Made by a program: the position numbers and the translations under genes. Below are positions 52,981 through 62,796 of a stretch of 64,000 bases of DNA, piece by piece. Every line of letters starts with the position of its first letter. Within the stretch, counting starts at the first letter, position 1. The notes beneath the pieces were generated by a model. It worked only from the letters and a program-made list of their open reading frames with translations, did no database searches and was not told the origin of the DNA. Location: positions 32,562,928 through 32,626,927 of the forward strand of contig CM036761.1 in the NCBI GenBank assembly GCA_020796225.1. The letters are read 5' to 3'. Origin of the DNA: Arion vulgaris (Eukaryota > Mollusca > Gastropoda > Stylommatophora > Arionidae).

Positions 52981-53790
52981 GTAAAGTTGGCCGAGCGTAA
53001 ATTCTAAAGTTGCGTTTTAGTGCCTAGCGAAACTGCCCTCCCTGGGACAACCTGGCAAGGTACTGTTGTATTTACAACTAACATCCCCGGAAGAACTGAG
53101 GGTGGGATGCCTAAAGGGATTGCCCTCCCTTGAACAATTTGGCAAGGTACTGTTGTATTTACAACTAACATCCCCGGAAGAACTGAGGTGGATGATGTTG
53201 GCGAGCGCAAAATTTCAGTTGCGTTGCTAGCGCCGATTGAAACTACCTTCTAGAACATGTGTGCGCAGTCCCAGTCTAGTGTGTCCCGGGGACAGGGAAA
53301 ATACGGAGTAAACACCTGTAAATTGCCAAGTGCCGACACGCGCCCCGAAACGGCTGAGAATACTCCTACTCAGGATAAACTCATCGTGGATAGAAAAGTA
53401 AAGCCGATAATGCAAAGGCTTGACCCAAGCATTGACTAAGGACAATACTTTTCGGACGCCGATCATCCTACACAGATTGAGATGACGTCCAAGCACCATG
53501 GCTCAGATCAGATAAATGCTTCAGCAAAAAGATGATCGAAAACGCGTAGATCCGGGCCGAAAATAAACGGCAGAACTGATCGTACCCTAGGGCTAGCTAC
53601 CCTAGTAAATAAACTGCTGGTTGAAACTGAGCACACCATCGAAGGATAAGCACCTGAGCTCCAATTGGTACTGAAGATTTTGTGAACGTACACCCGTTCT
53701 TGGTGTCTGGTCGCTTATATATCACATTAGACTGATAAAAACGGCCGAAAAGAACGATCAATAGAAGAAATAAAATAACTAAAGAGATGG
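52981..53790 (+). mobile_element. possible longer relative of SINE-A (higher GC)
   Basis: The last 200 bp (GGGCTAGCTACCCTAGTAAA, TAAACTGCTGG..., GTGAACGTACACCCGTTCTT, GGTGTCTGGTCGC, AAACGGCCGAAAAGAACGAT, CAATAGAAGAAATAAAAT) follows the same block order as SINE-A2/A1 3' halves. Upstream lies about 600 bp not found in the short SINEs, including a 66-bp direct duplication and a 60-codon frame (53257-53439). Inference: a longer member or source-related element. The alignment by eye is imperfect. Confidence 0.35.
53034..53190. repeat. 66-bp direct duplication
   Basis: CCTGGCAAGGTACTGTTGTA to CCCCGGAAGAACTGAGG occurs at about 53035-53101 and 53122-53187 with three changes, separated by 20 bp. Confidence 0.9.
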
Positions 53791-54041
53791 TTGCTCTAAT
53801 CAACTTGGCCACAAAATCCTATTAACAGTGAAAATTTAGAGGAAGTATTTATGTCCATCCAATGTTGCTGTTATTTGTACCATGAGGATCTGAATTTTAT
53901 TTTTTATTTTTTAATTGCATTAAAGATGTTTTTCAGGACAGCGGTTTTCTATCTTACATTTATCGATTTTCAACTGCAATGAATTATTTACGAATTCCTA
54001 TTGCACATGGTACTTACTTGTTATCATCCATCTCCGATAAC

Positions 54042-54241
54042 ATTTTTTTCCGATCCAGAAGCACTTGAGCTGAAAGCTCTTCGGCTCGGTGTCATGGACA
54101 TCGTAACCCTTCAGCTCAGTGCCACTAACACCGTAAATCTGGGGAACCTGTAGCTTTTCTGCCAGTCCGCGGAGTTGAACCGCACTTACAGAGGATCTAG
54201 TCACCGTAGTCCAACGCTCTGCGAACACGCTGGGCACGCGG
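54042..54241 (-). mobile_element. SINE-B (tRNA-derived), minus orientation
   Basis: Minus strand: GCCCGCGTGCCCAGCGTGTT, CGCAGAGCGTTGGACTACGG, GCGGTTCAACTCCGCGG (B box-like), two CTGA(A/G)GG..TT blocks, GTGCTTCTGGATCGG and poly-A. Flanks CTCCGATAAC and CCTCGATAAT are probably the decayed duplication. Confidence 0.87.
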
Positions 54242-54252
54242 GCCTCGATAAT

Positions 54253-54540
54253 ATTATAAACTCAATCTCGTCTATACTTAAATATTTTCAAAGACGAAGG
54301 TTTTACGTCTTTGCACAAGATTTCCCCAAATGGCTCTGAGTCTCTCAACACATTTGGCTCACCAATTGCCCAGAGTTTGCGCAAAGCCCGAACTCCGTAG
54401 CTCTATCAACACCTATATCGTCTCAGAAAGAAAATGCACAAATGATCCCAACGATTGGATCCGGATTAGAACCACAACCTTCAGAACAAAATGCAAACGT
54501 CATAACCACTTCGTCACAGAGATCTCTGACATTGAGATAA
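54253..54540 (+). pseudogene. frameshifted Ser/Pro-rich coding relic
   Basis: One frame reads YLNIFKDEGFTSLHKISPNG, SESLNTFGSPIAQSLRKART, P then stop. A second frame, overlapping at 54340-54400, reads AQSPNSVALSTPISSQKENA, QMIPTIGSGLEPQPSEQNAN, VITTSSQRSLTLR then stop. Both halves have protein-like, Ser/Pro/Thr-rich composition, and one single-base shift would join them. No family recognised. It could be a dead exon, a processed pseudogene or retroelement ORF1 debris. It lies just right of a SINE-B. Confidence 0.35.
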
Positions 54541-54779
54541 AGGGATCATTGGAAAACTAGCAATATCACATAACATCATCACATCCTATCTATGAAGCTC
54601 AACATATTTTTAGAGACGATCACAGTACATCACATCACAGATCAAAATAAAATATGAATTATTGTTGTTATGACAGGTCGTTAGATTACACTTGCCATAT
54701 GTCACAACATAAACTTAAATTATAAAATTAAGAAAAAAATAAGTAGATTTTATATTTTTCCATTAATAGCACTCCGTAA
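54541..54779. other. unannotated stretch
   Basis: AT-rich with TCACATCACA words near 54628; nothing else recognised. Confidence 0.35.
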
Positions 54780-54848
54780 TAACAATTCATCCATTTAAGA
54801 TAGTTCAGTAATACATAAAAGAACAACAGATTAAATAGTTTGGACACC
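54780..54848 (+). mobile_element. LINE 3' tail, family L8, left part
   Basis: IVQxYIKEQQIKxFGHP is the 'IKWFGH' LINE motif. It is interrupted at 54849 by a MITE-like element and continues at 55048. Confidence 0.45.
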
Positions 54849-55047
54849 CAGGGCTGTGCGTTATATTTTCTCAGTATGATGCAAGTCTTCGAAATGCCGC
54901 CCCTCACATGGTTTTTCCTTAACATTACCTTCAATTGTAATTGTGTTTTGGCTGCTTATTCCTCCCCTTTTACGAGGCCGCCTGATGCGCCGCCTCTCTG
55001 CATCATAGCACGGCACGGCCATGTGGGCACCTGACAAGACAGCCCTG
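54849..55047 (-). mobile_element. MITE-3-like element inside a LINE
   Basis: Left end CAGGGCTGTGCGTTATATTT; the right end reversed is CAGGGCTGTCTTGTCAGGTG, so the first nine bases pair (ten if C54848 and G55048 are included). The interior is related to 7165-7345. The flanking octamers TGGACACC and GTATCGTC do not match, so the insertion mechanism is unproven. LINE-type code lies on both sides. Confidence 0.55.
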
Positions 55048-55270
55048 GTATCGTCTTCCACAGAGAACCACACAGAAAAAAGTATAATGAGTACAAAGCA
55101 AAGGAAAACCACGCAAAAATGGAGCGACGGCATCAAGAACAGCCTTACGAAAATGAATATCAGCTTACAAAGTGCCTTAAAACAAGCACACAAAAATCAC
55201 TACGCCCCCTCCTCCTCCCAACACTAAATAAAGAAGAAAATGGTGGAAGAGAAGAAGGAGAAAAGGGCAT
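55048..55270 (+). mobile_element. LINE 3' tail, family L8, right part
   Basis: One frame reads STENHTEKSIMSTKQRKTTQ, KWSDGIKNSLTKMNISLQSA, LKQAHKNHYAPSSSQH then stop, followed by GAAGAAAATGG and AGAGAAGAAGGAG. 'W.DGIK.SL' is a LINE tail motif. The end is again GAA-rich. Confidence 0.65.
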
Positions 55271-55700
55271 GTTAGAAAAAGAGCACTCACAAATAAAAAC
55301 GGTAACGATTCCCATTTTTCCTCCACCTAATAATGGCCGGGTATACATATTTAACTGGGCAACTAGAAACTGATTGCACCGGGAGTTTAACTTTGTTTAT
55401 GATGCATATGTGTCTGTTCACATTCCCAGAGCTAGACATACCCACTTCGGAGATGACATGTTAATAGCCCGCCTACACTAGACCAATTGAACATAGATTT
55501 ACTTCTGTTGACAATGTTCATAAATATGTTCGTGTAGTTAAGTGTACTGTTGAAAGATAAGTCATCTGAATGTTATTTCGCAATGAAATAGCAAAGTTAA
55601 TGAAGGAGAACAATGGCCCACCACAAATAGATATACATATATAATATAAATATATATGATATATATAAAAATAGGGGGAAGACTCCTGTTGTGTCGTTTG
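55271..55700. other. unannotated stretch
   Basis: No gene recognised; contains TATATA-rich words at 55640-55670. Confidence 0.35.
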
Positions 55701-55790
55701 CTTGATAAAGGCCTTTTGGTCGAAACGTTGCTGTTTATTGTCACTGTTTCTGTATTTTGTAAAACTATAGTACTTTGTTTGTACGTGTTT
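55700..55790 (+). repeat. dispersed repeat R2, second copy
   Basis: CTTGATAAAGGCCTTTTGGT, CGAAACGTTGCTGTTTATTG, TTTTGTAAAACTATAGTACT; see 13800-13908. Confidence 0.55.
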
Positions 55791-55796
55791 CGCTAT

Positions 55797-55811
55797 GATA
55801 TATATATAAAT

Positions 55812-55858
<47 letters not shown>

Positions 55859-55860
55859 CA
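55797..55860. repeat. (TA)n microsatellite
   Basis: About 60 bp of TA dinucleotides with a TAAATTATTATATA start. Confidence 0.97.
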
Positions 55861-56156
55861 GATATAAACGAAGGAATAGGTTGACATTTCAACTCGTCTC
55901 TAAGTGCAATAGCAAAAGGTTAACAGGAATAATTCACAAAAATAATCTAGACCAAATAGAAAAATAAGAACACATATAAAAAAATATATATAAATTATTA
56001 TTACTATTGTACAGGTGTTGTTCTGTGAACGTCGGAAGGGAAGAGGAGTCAAGACTGACATCTGTCCAGATATAAGGGTGTCTGCAAGGCATCAGTGAAG
56101 AACTTATCTATAAACAAATAGGAAAAACTAGATTATGACTGAGTAATGTGGAAAAC

Positions 56157-56407
56157 GGTGACGTCTGTGTCTTAAGGGATAGTGACTCGGTCTATTAACC
56201 CCGACGTTTTGAGTTCGAATCACGCTGCGTACAGTTTGGTTGCAAATTGTTTGGTGTGGATTTTTACAAAAGAACGATGACACCATCCGTTTAGAAAGCA
56301 ATGGCAAACTACTGAACGTAATAATGTCTAGAAAAATCACAAACAGCGTTAAAAAGCTAGGGGCTGTTTCGCAAAGTCTTGTAAAGGATGTGCAATTCTT
56401 TAACTAG
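56157..56407 (+). mobile_element. SINE-C (tRNA-derived)
   Basis: GGTGACGTCTGTGTCTTAAG head, ACTCGGTCTATTAACCCCGA, GAGTTCGAATCACG (perfect B box core), TTTACAAAAGAACGATGACA, AGAAAGCAATGGCAAACTAC, TTGTAAAGGATGTGCAATTC. TGTGGAAAAC (56147-56156) and TGTGGAGAAC (56408-56417) are a 9/10 target duplication. Confidence 0.9.
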
Positions 56408-56564
56408 TGTGGAGAACAGCTTTGCGCAAAGGTACATAACCTTTTAGAAGATGCTTGGGATGAACTGAAAGACAAGAGAAGCAATCGCAAACTCAGAAGT
56501 TGCTACAGTAAATCATTTGCCAAACTGACCGTCTGTAAAGACAACAAAAGACCAACTAGTATTG

Positions 56565-56658
56565 TTGAGTATATCTTAATATATACTATTGGTCTATAGG
56601 ATGTGGATTAATGATATTTTAATATATGCTATTGGTCTATAGGATGTGGATTAATGAC
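56565..56658. repeat. two-copy tandem duplication, about 46 bp
   Basis: CTTAATATATACTATTGGTC, TATAGGATGTGGATTAATGA is repeated at once with T/G changes. Confidence 0.85.
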
Positions 56659-56714
56659 AGCTTCCCTATACACATTGCAGCTGGAGTGTTGGAATCATGA
56701 GAAAATAACGAAGG

Positions 56715-56815
56715 AATCCATCAGTCAAGCTATCCGAGAAGTGTAAGACAAATACAGAAGACAACGACATAAGCTACAACCAGGATGCAGTGTGACAACA
56801 AAAGAAGACGAAGCG
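56715..56815 (+). mobile_element. LINE L7 3' end relic
   Basis: GTGTAAGACAAATACAGAAG, ACAACGACATAAGCTACAAC, CAGTGTGACAACAAAAGAAG plus ACGAAG matches the last 90 bp of 47890-48185. Confidence 0.55.
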
Positions 56816-57220
56816 CATGACATAACTAATTCATCATAAAATCAATGGAGCCAACAAAACACATTACCTAATTTCCTGCACATAGTTCTAGACAGACATG
56901 TTAGAATAAACTTTTCTAAATCTGGTTTACAGCTTTTTCACATAATTATAGAAAATTGCTTTTGCTTGCAAGTATTTTCGAAAGTTTATCTGAACAGATA
57001 TTTGGAAATAAATCATTCGTGGTTTTGCAAAGTTAATATTCGTGAAACTTCGGTAAAGATGTGTGTTGAAGTGGAACGTTTTAAACATTAGATTTTGAAA
57101 TGTTTTCAGCAAACAGAAGAATAACTAATAAAATACAATATAAATACAACAAGACAAATGATGTAATAGGAGAAATGGCGTAAATTTTAAAGTGTAAACA
57201 TATCACCATGAACAGAAATA
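56816..57220. other. unannotated stretch
   Basis: Nothing recognised. Confidence 0.35.
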
Positions 57221-57224
57221 GAGC

Positions 57225-57660
57225 AATGTTCAACACAATCTTTCTTTCCCCCTTTATTACATCAGTGCCAAACCTGGACGCTGACATCTAATGATAGAAT
57301 AAAACTGCCAGGACAGAGATGAAGTGTCTACGCAGAATGATGCGAGTAATAAGAAGAGACTGGTTTATAAAAAAAAACATCAGGAAAAAGTGGGTACAAC
57401 ATCAGTACTGAACTTCATCAAGAAACAACAAATTAAATGTTTCTGCCACTTAAGCAGATTATCAACAGATATCGCGCCTCAAAGAGCAATGTTACTCTGA
57501 TATAGTGGATACAAAGCAAAAGTCTAACCACACAAAAGGTGAAACTTAGAGATAACAGAGGCTACGAAAGACACTGTTTATGAAGCACACACAAAGGCCC
57601 GTTATAGAAATCTCTTCTTATTTTACTCTGAGAGGCAAAATATGAGCAGAGAAAATTAAA
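57225..57660 (+). mobile_element. LINE 3' tail, family L5
   Basis: TTCAACACAATCTTTCTTTC, TATTACATCAGTGCCAAACC, TGGACGCTGACATCTAATGA, ATGAAGTGTCTACGCAGAAT, AAAGTGGGTACAACATCAGT, ACAAATTAAATGTTTCTGCC, CACTGTTTATGAAGCACACA. Same blocks and order as 46965-47400. Multiple frameshifts. Confidence 0.7.
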
Positions 57661-58140
57661 ATATAAGAACAAAAAAAGGTACTGAAATGAAGATGATGCT
57701 ACTTAATCAAATATCAAGTTGCTTTTATTGATTAAGATTTGAAATTATAATTTTTGTTTCCTTTTCTAGTAGAGTAATGAAGAATCTTTATTTTGTGTGG
57801 TCTTTTTTCATTTTGGATTTGCTGACGCTCTTCGTGTAGAAATGTGTTTTTTCTTTATGTTTGTTTTATAAGTTCTGCAACTGATTTTATTGCGATATGG
57901 TTGCACTTTCTGTTGGGTAAAGAAAGTTGATTACATTTGTTTATCCTATACTCGTGATATTGATTATCATGTGTTGATGTTGATGATTTCAATTTGTGAT
58001 GGGAAATGAATTTTGATTGAAGTTTTTTTTCTCTATAGATCAGTGATGTTCAACGTTTTTATATTTTATGGAGCATCTGAATGATGGTTGTGGGTGTGCA
58101 GGCGCCGTGTGACAATTGCAGCGTAATTACTAGCAATAAT
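57661..58140. other. unannotated stretch
   Basis: T-rich; CAGTGATGTTCAACGTTTTT at 58042 is hAT-terminus-like, but no partner was found. Confidence 0.35.
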
Positions 58141-58144
58141 AATA

Positions 58145-58350
58145 ATAATTCCATCAGGGAAGGAGGCATTCCGGTAAAGAAAAGAAGAAGAAGACAACGA
58201 AGGAGATGGATTCATGATGTAACTGATGGTTTGAACATGACAGCTGCAGAGGCGGGACATCTGGCATATGAGAGATATACGTTCCGGAGGATTGTTGGGG
58301 TGGCAAAGTTCTGCCCAGGACAAACTTTTTGATGATGATGAATAACAATA
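58145..58350 (+). mobile_element. LINE 3' tail, family L2, with (GAT)n end
   Basis: Reads IREGGIPVKKRRRRQRRRWI, HDVTDGLNMTAAEAGHLAYE, RYTFRRIVGVAKFCPGQTF then a stop overlapping GATGATGATGAATAA. About 65 codons are open, the most intact L2 copy. AATAATAATAAT precedes it at 58134. Confidence 0.78.
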
Positions 58351-58608
58351 TTATCAAATAAAATTGAAAGTAATAATAATAATAATAATAGATGAGAAGG
58401 TAATAATGACTAAATGTTTAATATTTTAAAAATTATGTTGTCTTTAGCATAATTATTGTGAAATTTATCCCAACATTTTCGATGGAAATTAAGACAAATT
58501 ATGTTGTTATTCTATAATACAGAATTCCTTATATATTCTCTACTAATGGTTTTATGATTATGGAAGAAATGTCATGCTATATTATTTTAATGAATTAATT
58601 AGACTATC

Positions 58609-59012
58609 TTTACACAATATAATATCGTTACACAATAGACTACAATTACACAATAGACTAACATTACACAATATATTAATATTACACAATAGACTAACAT
58701 TACCCAATAGACTAACATTACACAATAAACTAACATTACACAATGAACTAATATTAAACAATAGACTAACATTACACAATAGACGAACATTGCACAATAG
58801 ACTAACATTACACAATAGGCTACCATTACACAGTAGACTACCATTACACAATAGACTAACATTAAACAATAGACTAACATTACACAATAGACTACCATTA
58901 CACAATGAACTACTATTAAACAATAGACTAACATTACACAATAGACTAACATTACACAATAGACTACCATTACACAATAGACTACCATTTCTCAATATGA
59001 TACCATCGCACA
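58609..59012. repeat. second 18-bp satellite, about 22 units
   Basis: Unit ACTAACATTACACAATAG. Variants ACTACC, AAACAATAG and AATGAACT are scattered. The LHNRLT repeat on plus and CNVSLL or MLVYCV on minus are open only because the period is a multiple of three. No sequence relation to the 18-bp array at 36362. Confidence 0.97.
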
Positions 59013-59518
59013 ATAAACAGAGATTTGTGTCTGTATTCAATAAAACATGAGTGCTTTCTTTCCTACAGAATTAAAAGTGTTGTTTCGTAGCTGTTTACTA
59101 TGTTTTAAATGAGATGCTATTAGTTAACTTCTTGTGGACCAAACGGCACCCTATTTGGTTTTGAGTTGGATGCATTTTACCAGGAGCCACACTCAAAGGT
59201 ATTTTGTATTCTAAAAATAAAAGGCATGTAAAAACACGGCTTTTGCCCTGGTTTACTAAGAGTTAAGAAGCGTTGCATACTTGTAGTTTGTACATCTATC
59301 TCATTCTCACTCTCTACCCCGTGAAGCCACTGACGTTTACGGCAGTAAAAAAGTACACAATTCTTCTCTATTCTTGGCTGTCTTATGTAATGTATTCCAG
59401 TTGTGATTCATTTCTTTAAGTTATTATTCTACTGTTCTCCTTTAGGTTGTTTCTGGTCGTCCATGTTTTCGTGTAACAATTGTAGTCCACTTTAGTACAG
59501 TTTTCGTGACAAAGTTGG
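59013..59518. other. unannotated stretch, integration context of the hAT element
   Basis: Unique-looking DNA without recognised genes. Confidence 0.35.
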
Positions 59519-59526
59519 TCTCCATG
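59519..59526. repeat. hAT target-site duplication, left
   Basis: TCTCCATG, identical to 60653-60660. Confidence 0.9.
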
Positions 59527-60652
59527 CAGAGGCGCCCGCAGAAAATTTTCTAGGGAGGGGGCAAAATATTTTTAGTAATGTTTTAATGTAGTTTTAATTT
59601 ACTGTAGCGTATTTGTATGGTGAACGAACGGACAGGACATTGTAGTAATGAAGGGCATACTGTAGCAACAAAAATTTTTATGAACACAATATATGTATAT
59701 AACAAAAAATATTGCAACATAAATTTAAAATAAAATTTATTCTTTAAACAAGAACTGGAGTCGTCTGTTATCGCTACCAAACATATCTACAATTTTGTCC
59801 ATAAAGTCTTTTTTGTTGCAGTTCACTTTGTCTCTGTGTACGCTTAACATGCACAATCCAGACAGACGTTCATCTGACATTGTAGATCTAAGCCATGTTT
59901 TTACACGACGTAATGTACTGAACGATCGCTCCACCGTACATGTTGTTGCTGGTAATGTTAGCAAAACTAGTAAGGCATACCTGACACTCGGATAAAACTT
60001 TGTAAAAGGTAACAAGTCGATGCAATCTTGGCTACTTTTGTATTCTTGCGTTTTCCAAAAACAAACCAACAAAGGCTTCAGTTTCAAAATTACCAATGTG
60101 GTATACCTGATTAATAGTAGACATTATATCCTTAAACTGTTGACGATTCAGTTTGCACAATTTCGAAGGATGTAGCAACGCTAAGTTAAATTGTGCACTG
60201 TTGGCTTCACAAAATCGACTCTCCATTGAGTTAATTAGAGAATCTAAGTATGGAATGTAAACTGTTTGTCTGAAGTATTCTTCAACACTTATGGTTCCCG
60301 GATTACTTCGATGCTTTTGTCTTCCACAATGTCTTGGGATAATCAGTTCAATATCCACTTTCTGTGCGAGTTGTACTGTTTTCTCAAAAATATCCCTGAA
60401 ATAGTTATCGGAATCACCTCGGTGAAGTTTTACTACACTGAGCAGGTTTTGAACTTGCAGTTGGACTTCTGGAAAATCAACTCGAACAGCTCTTGTTGAG
60501 ACCCACGATGCCATGCTGAGCTGGTATGGTTTCTGGCACATTCATTAAAATCTTTGTACTTTGTACACGGAGTAGTAATGAAAGTAACATTATTTGACTA
60601 TTTTCAAGCAATCCAGGGGGCAAGTGCCCCCTTGCCCCTGCGGGCGCCCATG
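59527..60652 (-). mobile_element. non-autonomous hAT transposon (internally deleted)
   Basis: Ends CAGAGGCGCCCGCAG and, reversed, CATGGGCGCCCGCAG pair at 13 of 15 positions. The perfect 8-bp duplication TCTCCATG flanks both ends, the hallmark of hAT. The 1126-bp element encodes only the C-terminal half of a transposase on minus. The transposase-sense left end (60652) is joined after about 110 bp to mid-protein sequence. The N-terminal zinc finger and much of the catalytic core were therefore lost by internal deletion, the usual origin of non-autonomous copies. The intact duplication suggests a fairly recent insertion. Confidence 0.92.
59737..60541 (-). pseudogene. hAT transposase C-terminal fragment, frameshifted
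   Basis: Two overlapping minus frames. The first (60541-60032, 169 codons) contains DIELIIPRHCGRQKHRSNPG, SVEEYFRQTVYIPYLDSLIN, MESRFCEAN and FKDIMSTINQ. The second (60096-59737) carries SSQDCIDLLPFTKFYPSVRY, LLVLLTLPATTCTVERSFST, LRRVKTWLRSTMSDERLSGL. 'LPATTCTVERSFSTLRRVKTWLR' class sequence is the hAT dimerisation (Dimer_Tnp_hAT) region, as in ZMYM1- or P52rIPK-like proteins. Near 60045-60060 one small indel shifts the frame from FETEAFVGLFLEN to FWKTQEYKSSQD. Full-length relatives have an added N-terminal zinc-finger part and are several hundred residues longer. Not expected to be active. Confidence 0.9.
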
Positions 60653-60660
60653 TCTCCATG
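60653..60660. repeat. hAT target-site duplication, right
   Basis: TCTCCATG, identical to 59519-59526. Confidence 0.9.
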
Positions 60661-60827
60661 CGTATCATTCTTCCAATCCACCTATAGCATATATTTTGGA
60701 TAATGGTGCCCATATTATCTTGTTGACACTGTGCAAGCATTTCTTATTTAGAGATATTATTTGGCCAGAAAGATCATTCTCAGATAAGTTGTATGAAAGT
60801 TGGAGAGTAAATTAATGTAATGGAACT

Positions 60828-61085
60828 CCTTTTTCATACCTGAAAGTATATTGGGGAATACAGTATTAGGCTCAGATTCTTCATTGACCATCGGTACACA
60901 ATGGATAATATGGTCAACACCACACCGACCACCTTTACTTTCTTGTACTTTTTCTGGTACGCATTTGAGGCTTGGTCGACCTGAGAGCCGTTACTGTTGT
61001 AAAAGTATTCCACGGCCACTATGTAAGTGAACCCGTACACATACGAAGCGGGCTCGATAACAATCACACTATACTCATTGAACGA
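60828..61085 (-). mobile_element. SINE-D (tRNA-derived)
   Basis: Minus strand: TTATCGAGCCCGCTTCGTAT, GTACGGGTTCACTTACATAG (B box-like, diverged), GGAATACTTTTACAACAGTA, AACGGCTCTCAGG, and ATACTTTCAGGTATGAAAAA end. Related throughout to 45395-45650. Confidence 0.6.
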
Positions 61086-61230
61086 TGGTGAATTTAGATA
61101 CATATTGTTCTAATTTGTACATATTAATAAATAATATCAATTTAGAAAAATAAATAAAAATAAAAAAGCGGTATAAATGCGAAAGCTTACACCAGGTTTC
61201 GCAATATGGCTCGACCACTCTCTGCAGAAT
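61086..61230. other. unannotated stretch
   Basis: A-rich; nothing recognised. Confidence 0.35.
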
Positions 61231-61233
61231 TGA

Positions 61234-61392
61234 CAAAATACACAGGCCAATATTTCATTTGTTTTGTACTATATAGGGAGAATAATGCTTAGATATAAAC
61301 AAAATACAAAGGCCAGTGTTTCATTTGTTTTGTACTATATAGGGAGAATAATGCTTAGATATAAACAAAATACAAAGGCCAGTGTTTCATTT
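61234..61392. repeat. 66-bp tandem duplication, about 2.4 units
   Basis: Unit AAAATACAAAGGCCAGTGTT, TCATTTGTTTTGTACTATAT, AGGGAGAATAATGCTTAGAT, ATAAAC. The last units are identical; the first has ACAGGCCAATA, so duplication is recent. Confidence 0.93.
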
Positions 61393-62094
61393 GGCTGAAG
61401 CACAATTTATTTATAACCTCTACAATCTAATTTCCATCTAAATTGCAAAAATATCCGGCCATACAACTTCATTCTCTTTAGCAGTCGAGCATATGTCTTC
61501 AATAAAATCTCCATAAGCTCTTCTGTCATATTCATTGCACCCCAGTTATTTTCATGTCATCTGCTTAATCCGCACATATCTGCACTTTTCTGGGTTTTTT
61601 TCTTTCTACAGTTTGAGGGAATTCAGTTTTTTTTTCTTTTTCTGTGAGTTCCTGAATAAAATTTGTTTTAGAAAGTAGTCTGTAATATTTAATCTTGTCT
61701 ATTATTTTTTCCCTTGTTTTACAAGAACAGTTATGTATCATTTTTTTCTGCCCCTTCTATTCTGTACATTTTTGTCTAATATGATTTTGTCATATTTTAT
61801 TTCTCGTGATCTATGAACAAGTTTAACAGCTCTAGCAAATTTTGGCATGAACCTGATTTCAGTCGAAAAATCACATATCATCAGGAACTTACAAAGGGTA
61901 TATATATATATATTCCCTGTTTAAAAAGTAGTATTTTAATGTAATTGTTGCCGCGTGTACAGTTAACCATTTATGCACAGCTTATTCTGTCTCTTCATCT
62001 GACCTGAAGGTCTTTTCTTGCATTCATTGGTTGAGTGACCGACAATGATAGTCTTAATCAAGTGAAGATCTGACGTGTATCTAGTCCTTCACTT
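61393..62094. other. unannotated AT-rich stretch
   Basis: No repeat family recognised; short TATATATATA run at 61900. Confidence 0.35.
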
Positions 62095-62530
62095 ATTATC
62101 TTTCTTCTTTTGTCCTACACTGTTATCGGGTCATTGCCCAGTGTCGTGGTTTTCTGTTTTTGTCTTGCGCTGGTCTGGTGTCTTGGGTGATTAATATTTT
62201 TGCTCTTTGACAATATTTTTTTCCTGCTCTTCCTCTCGCCTTCTTTTCTGATGTTATGTTGTTGCAGACTCTGAATACTGTGGAGTTTGAGGGCATTCGT
62301 ATTAAGTGAAAAAAACACTTCATTCTTTGTTTCTCATTGTAATTCAAGAAATGTTCTTTGCCAACTTTCGTTCTTATGCTGATTATGGTGTATGTCTGTT
62401 CTGATGTTGTTGGTAACTTTTCGTAGGCACGGTATTTCATATGTAGTTATTTTTTGCCATTGCGCTTTGCTCATTGTCCATGTTTGGCCATGGTAACACA
62501 AAGTAGGTATGAAAATACTGTTGATCATCT
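62095..62530 (-). mobile_element. LINE 3' tail, family L7 (longest copy)
   Basis: Minus strand: MINSIFIPTLCYHGQTWTMS, KAQWQKITTYEIPCLRKVTN (the 'YGxETWxxT...CLRKV' LINE region), then FLNYNEKQRMKCFFHLIRMP, SNSTVFRVCNNITSEKKARG and AKILITQDTRPAQDKNRKPR. The plus-strand start TTATCTTTCTTCTTTTGTCC is the reversed GAA-containing end. Frame breaks at about 62340 and 62210. Confidence 0.75.
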
Positions 62531-62786
62531 GTTGTTTAGCTGTCAGTTAGATTGTTGGGTGCTTTAACAATAGGGCTAGTCTGGTAGGTTACGTGACTTA
62601 GAGTGACGGTAATTGATGTTTACCATGATTGATGCGGGAATTATGACGTCAAATGTTGTTATGCAGCAATACTATACAAGTAAATAGAAGTTCACATGTT
62701 TTTTGGTATGTCCTGTAAAATCACATGATTACTCGCACCATGGAAGCAATCTCTTGAAATATGTGTTACTTCATTGCATGCAGATT
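62531..62786. other. unannotated stretch
   Basis: Nothing recognised. Confidence 0.35.
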
Positions 62787-62796
62787 ACTTCAAGCT

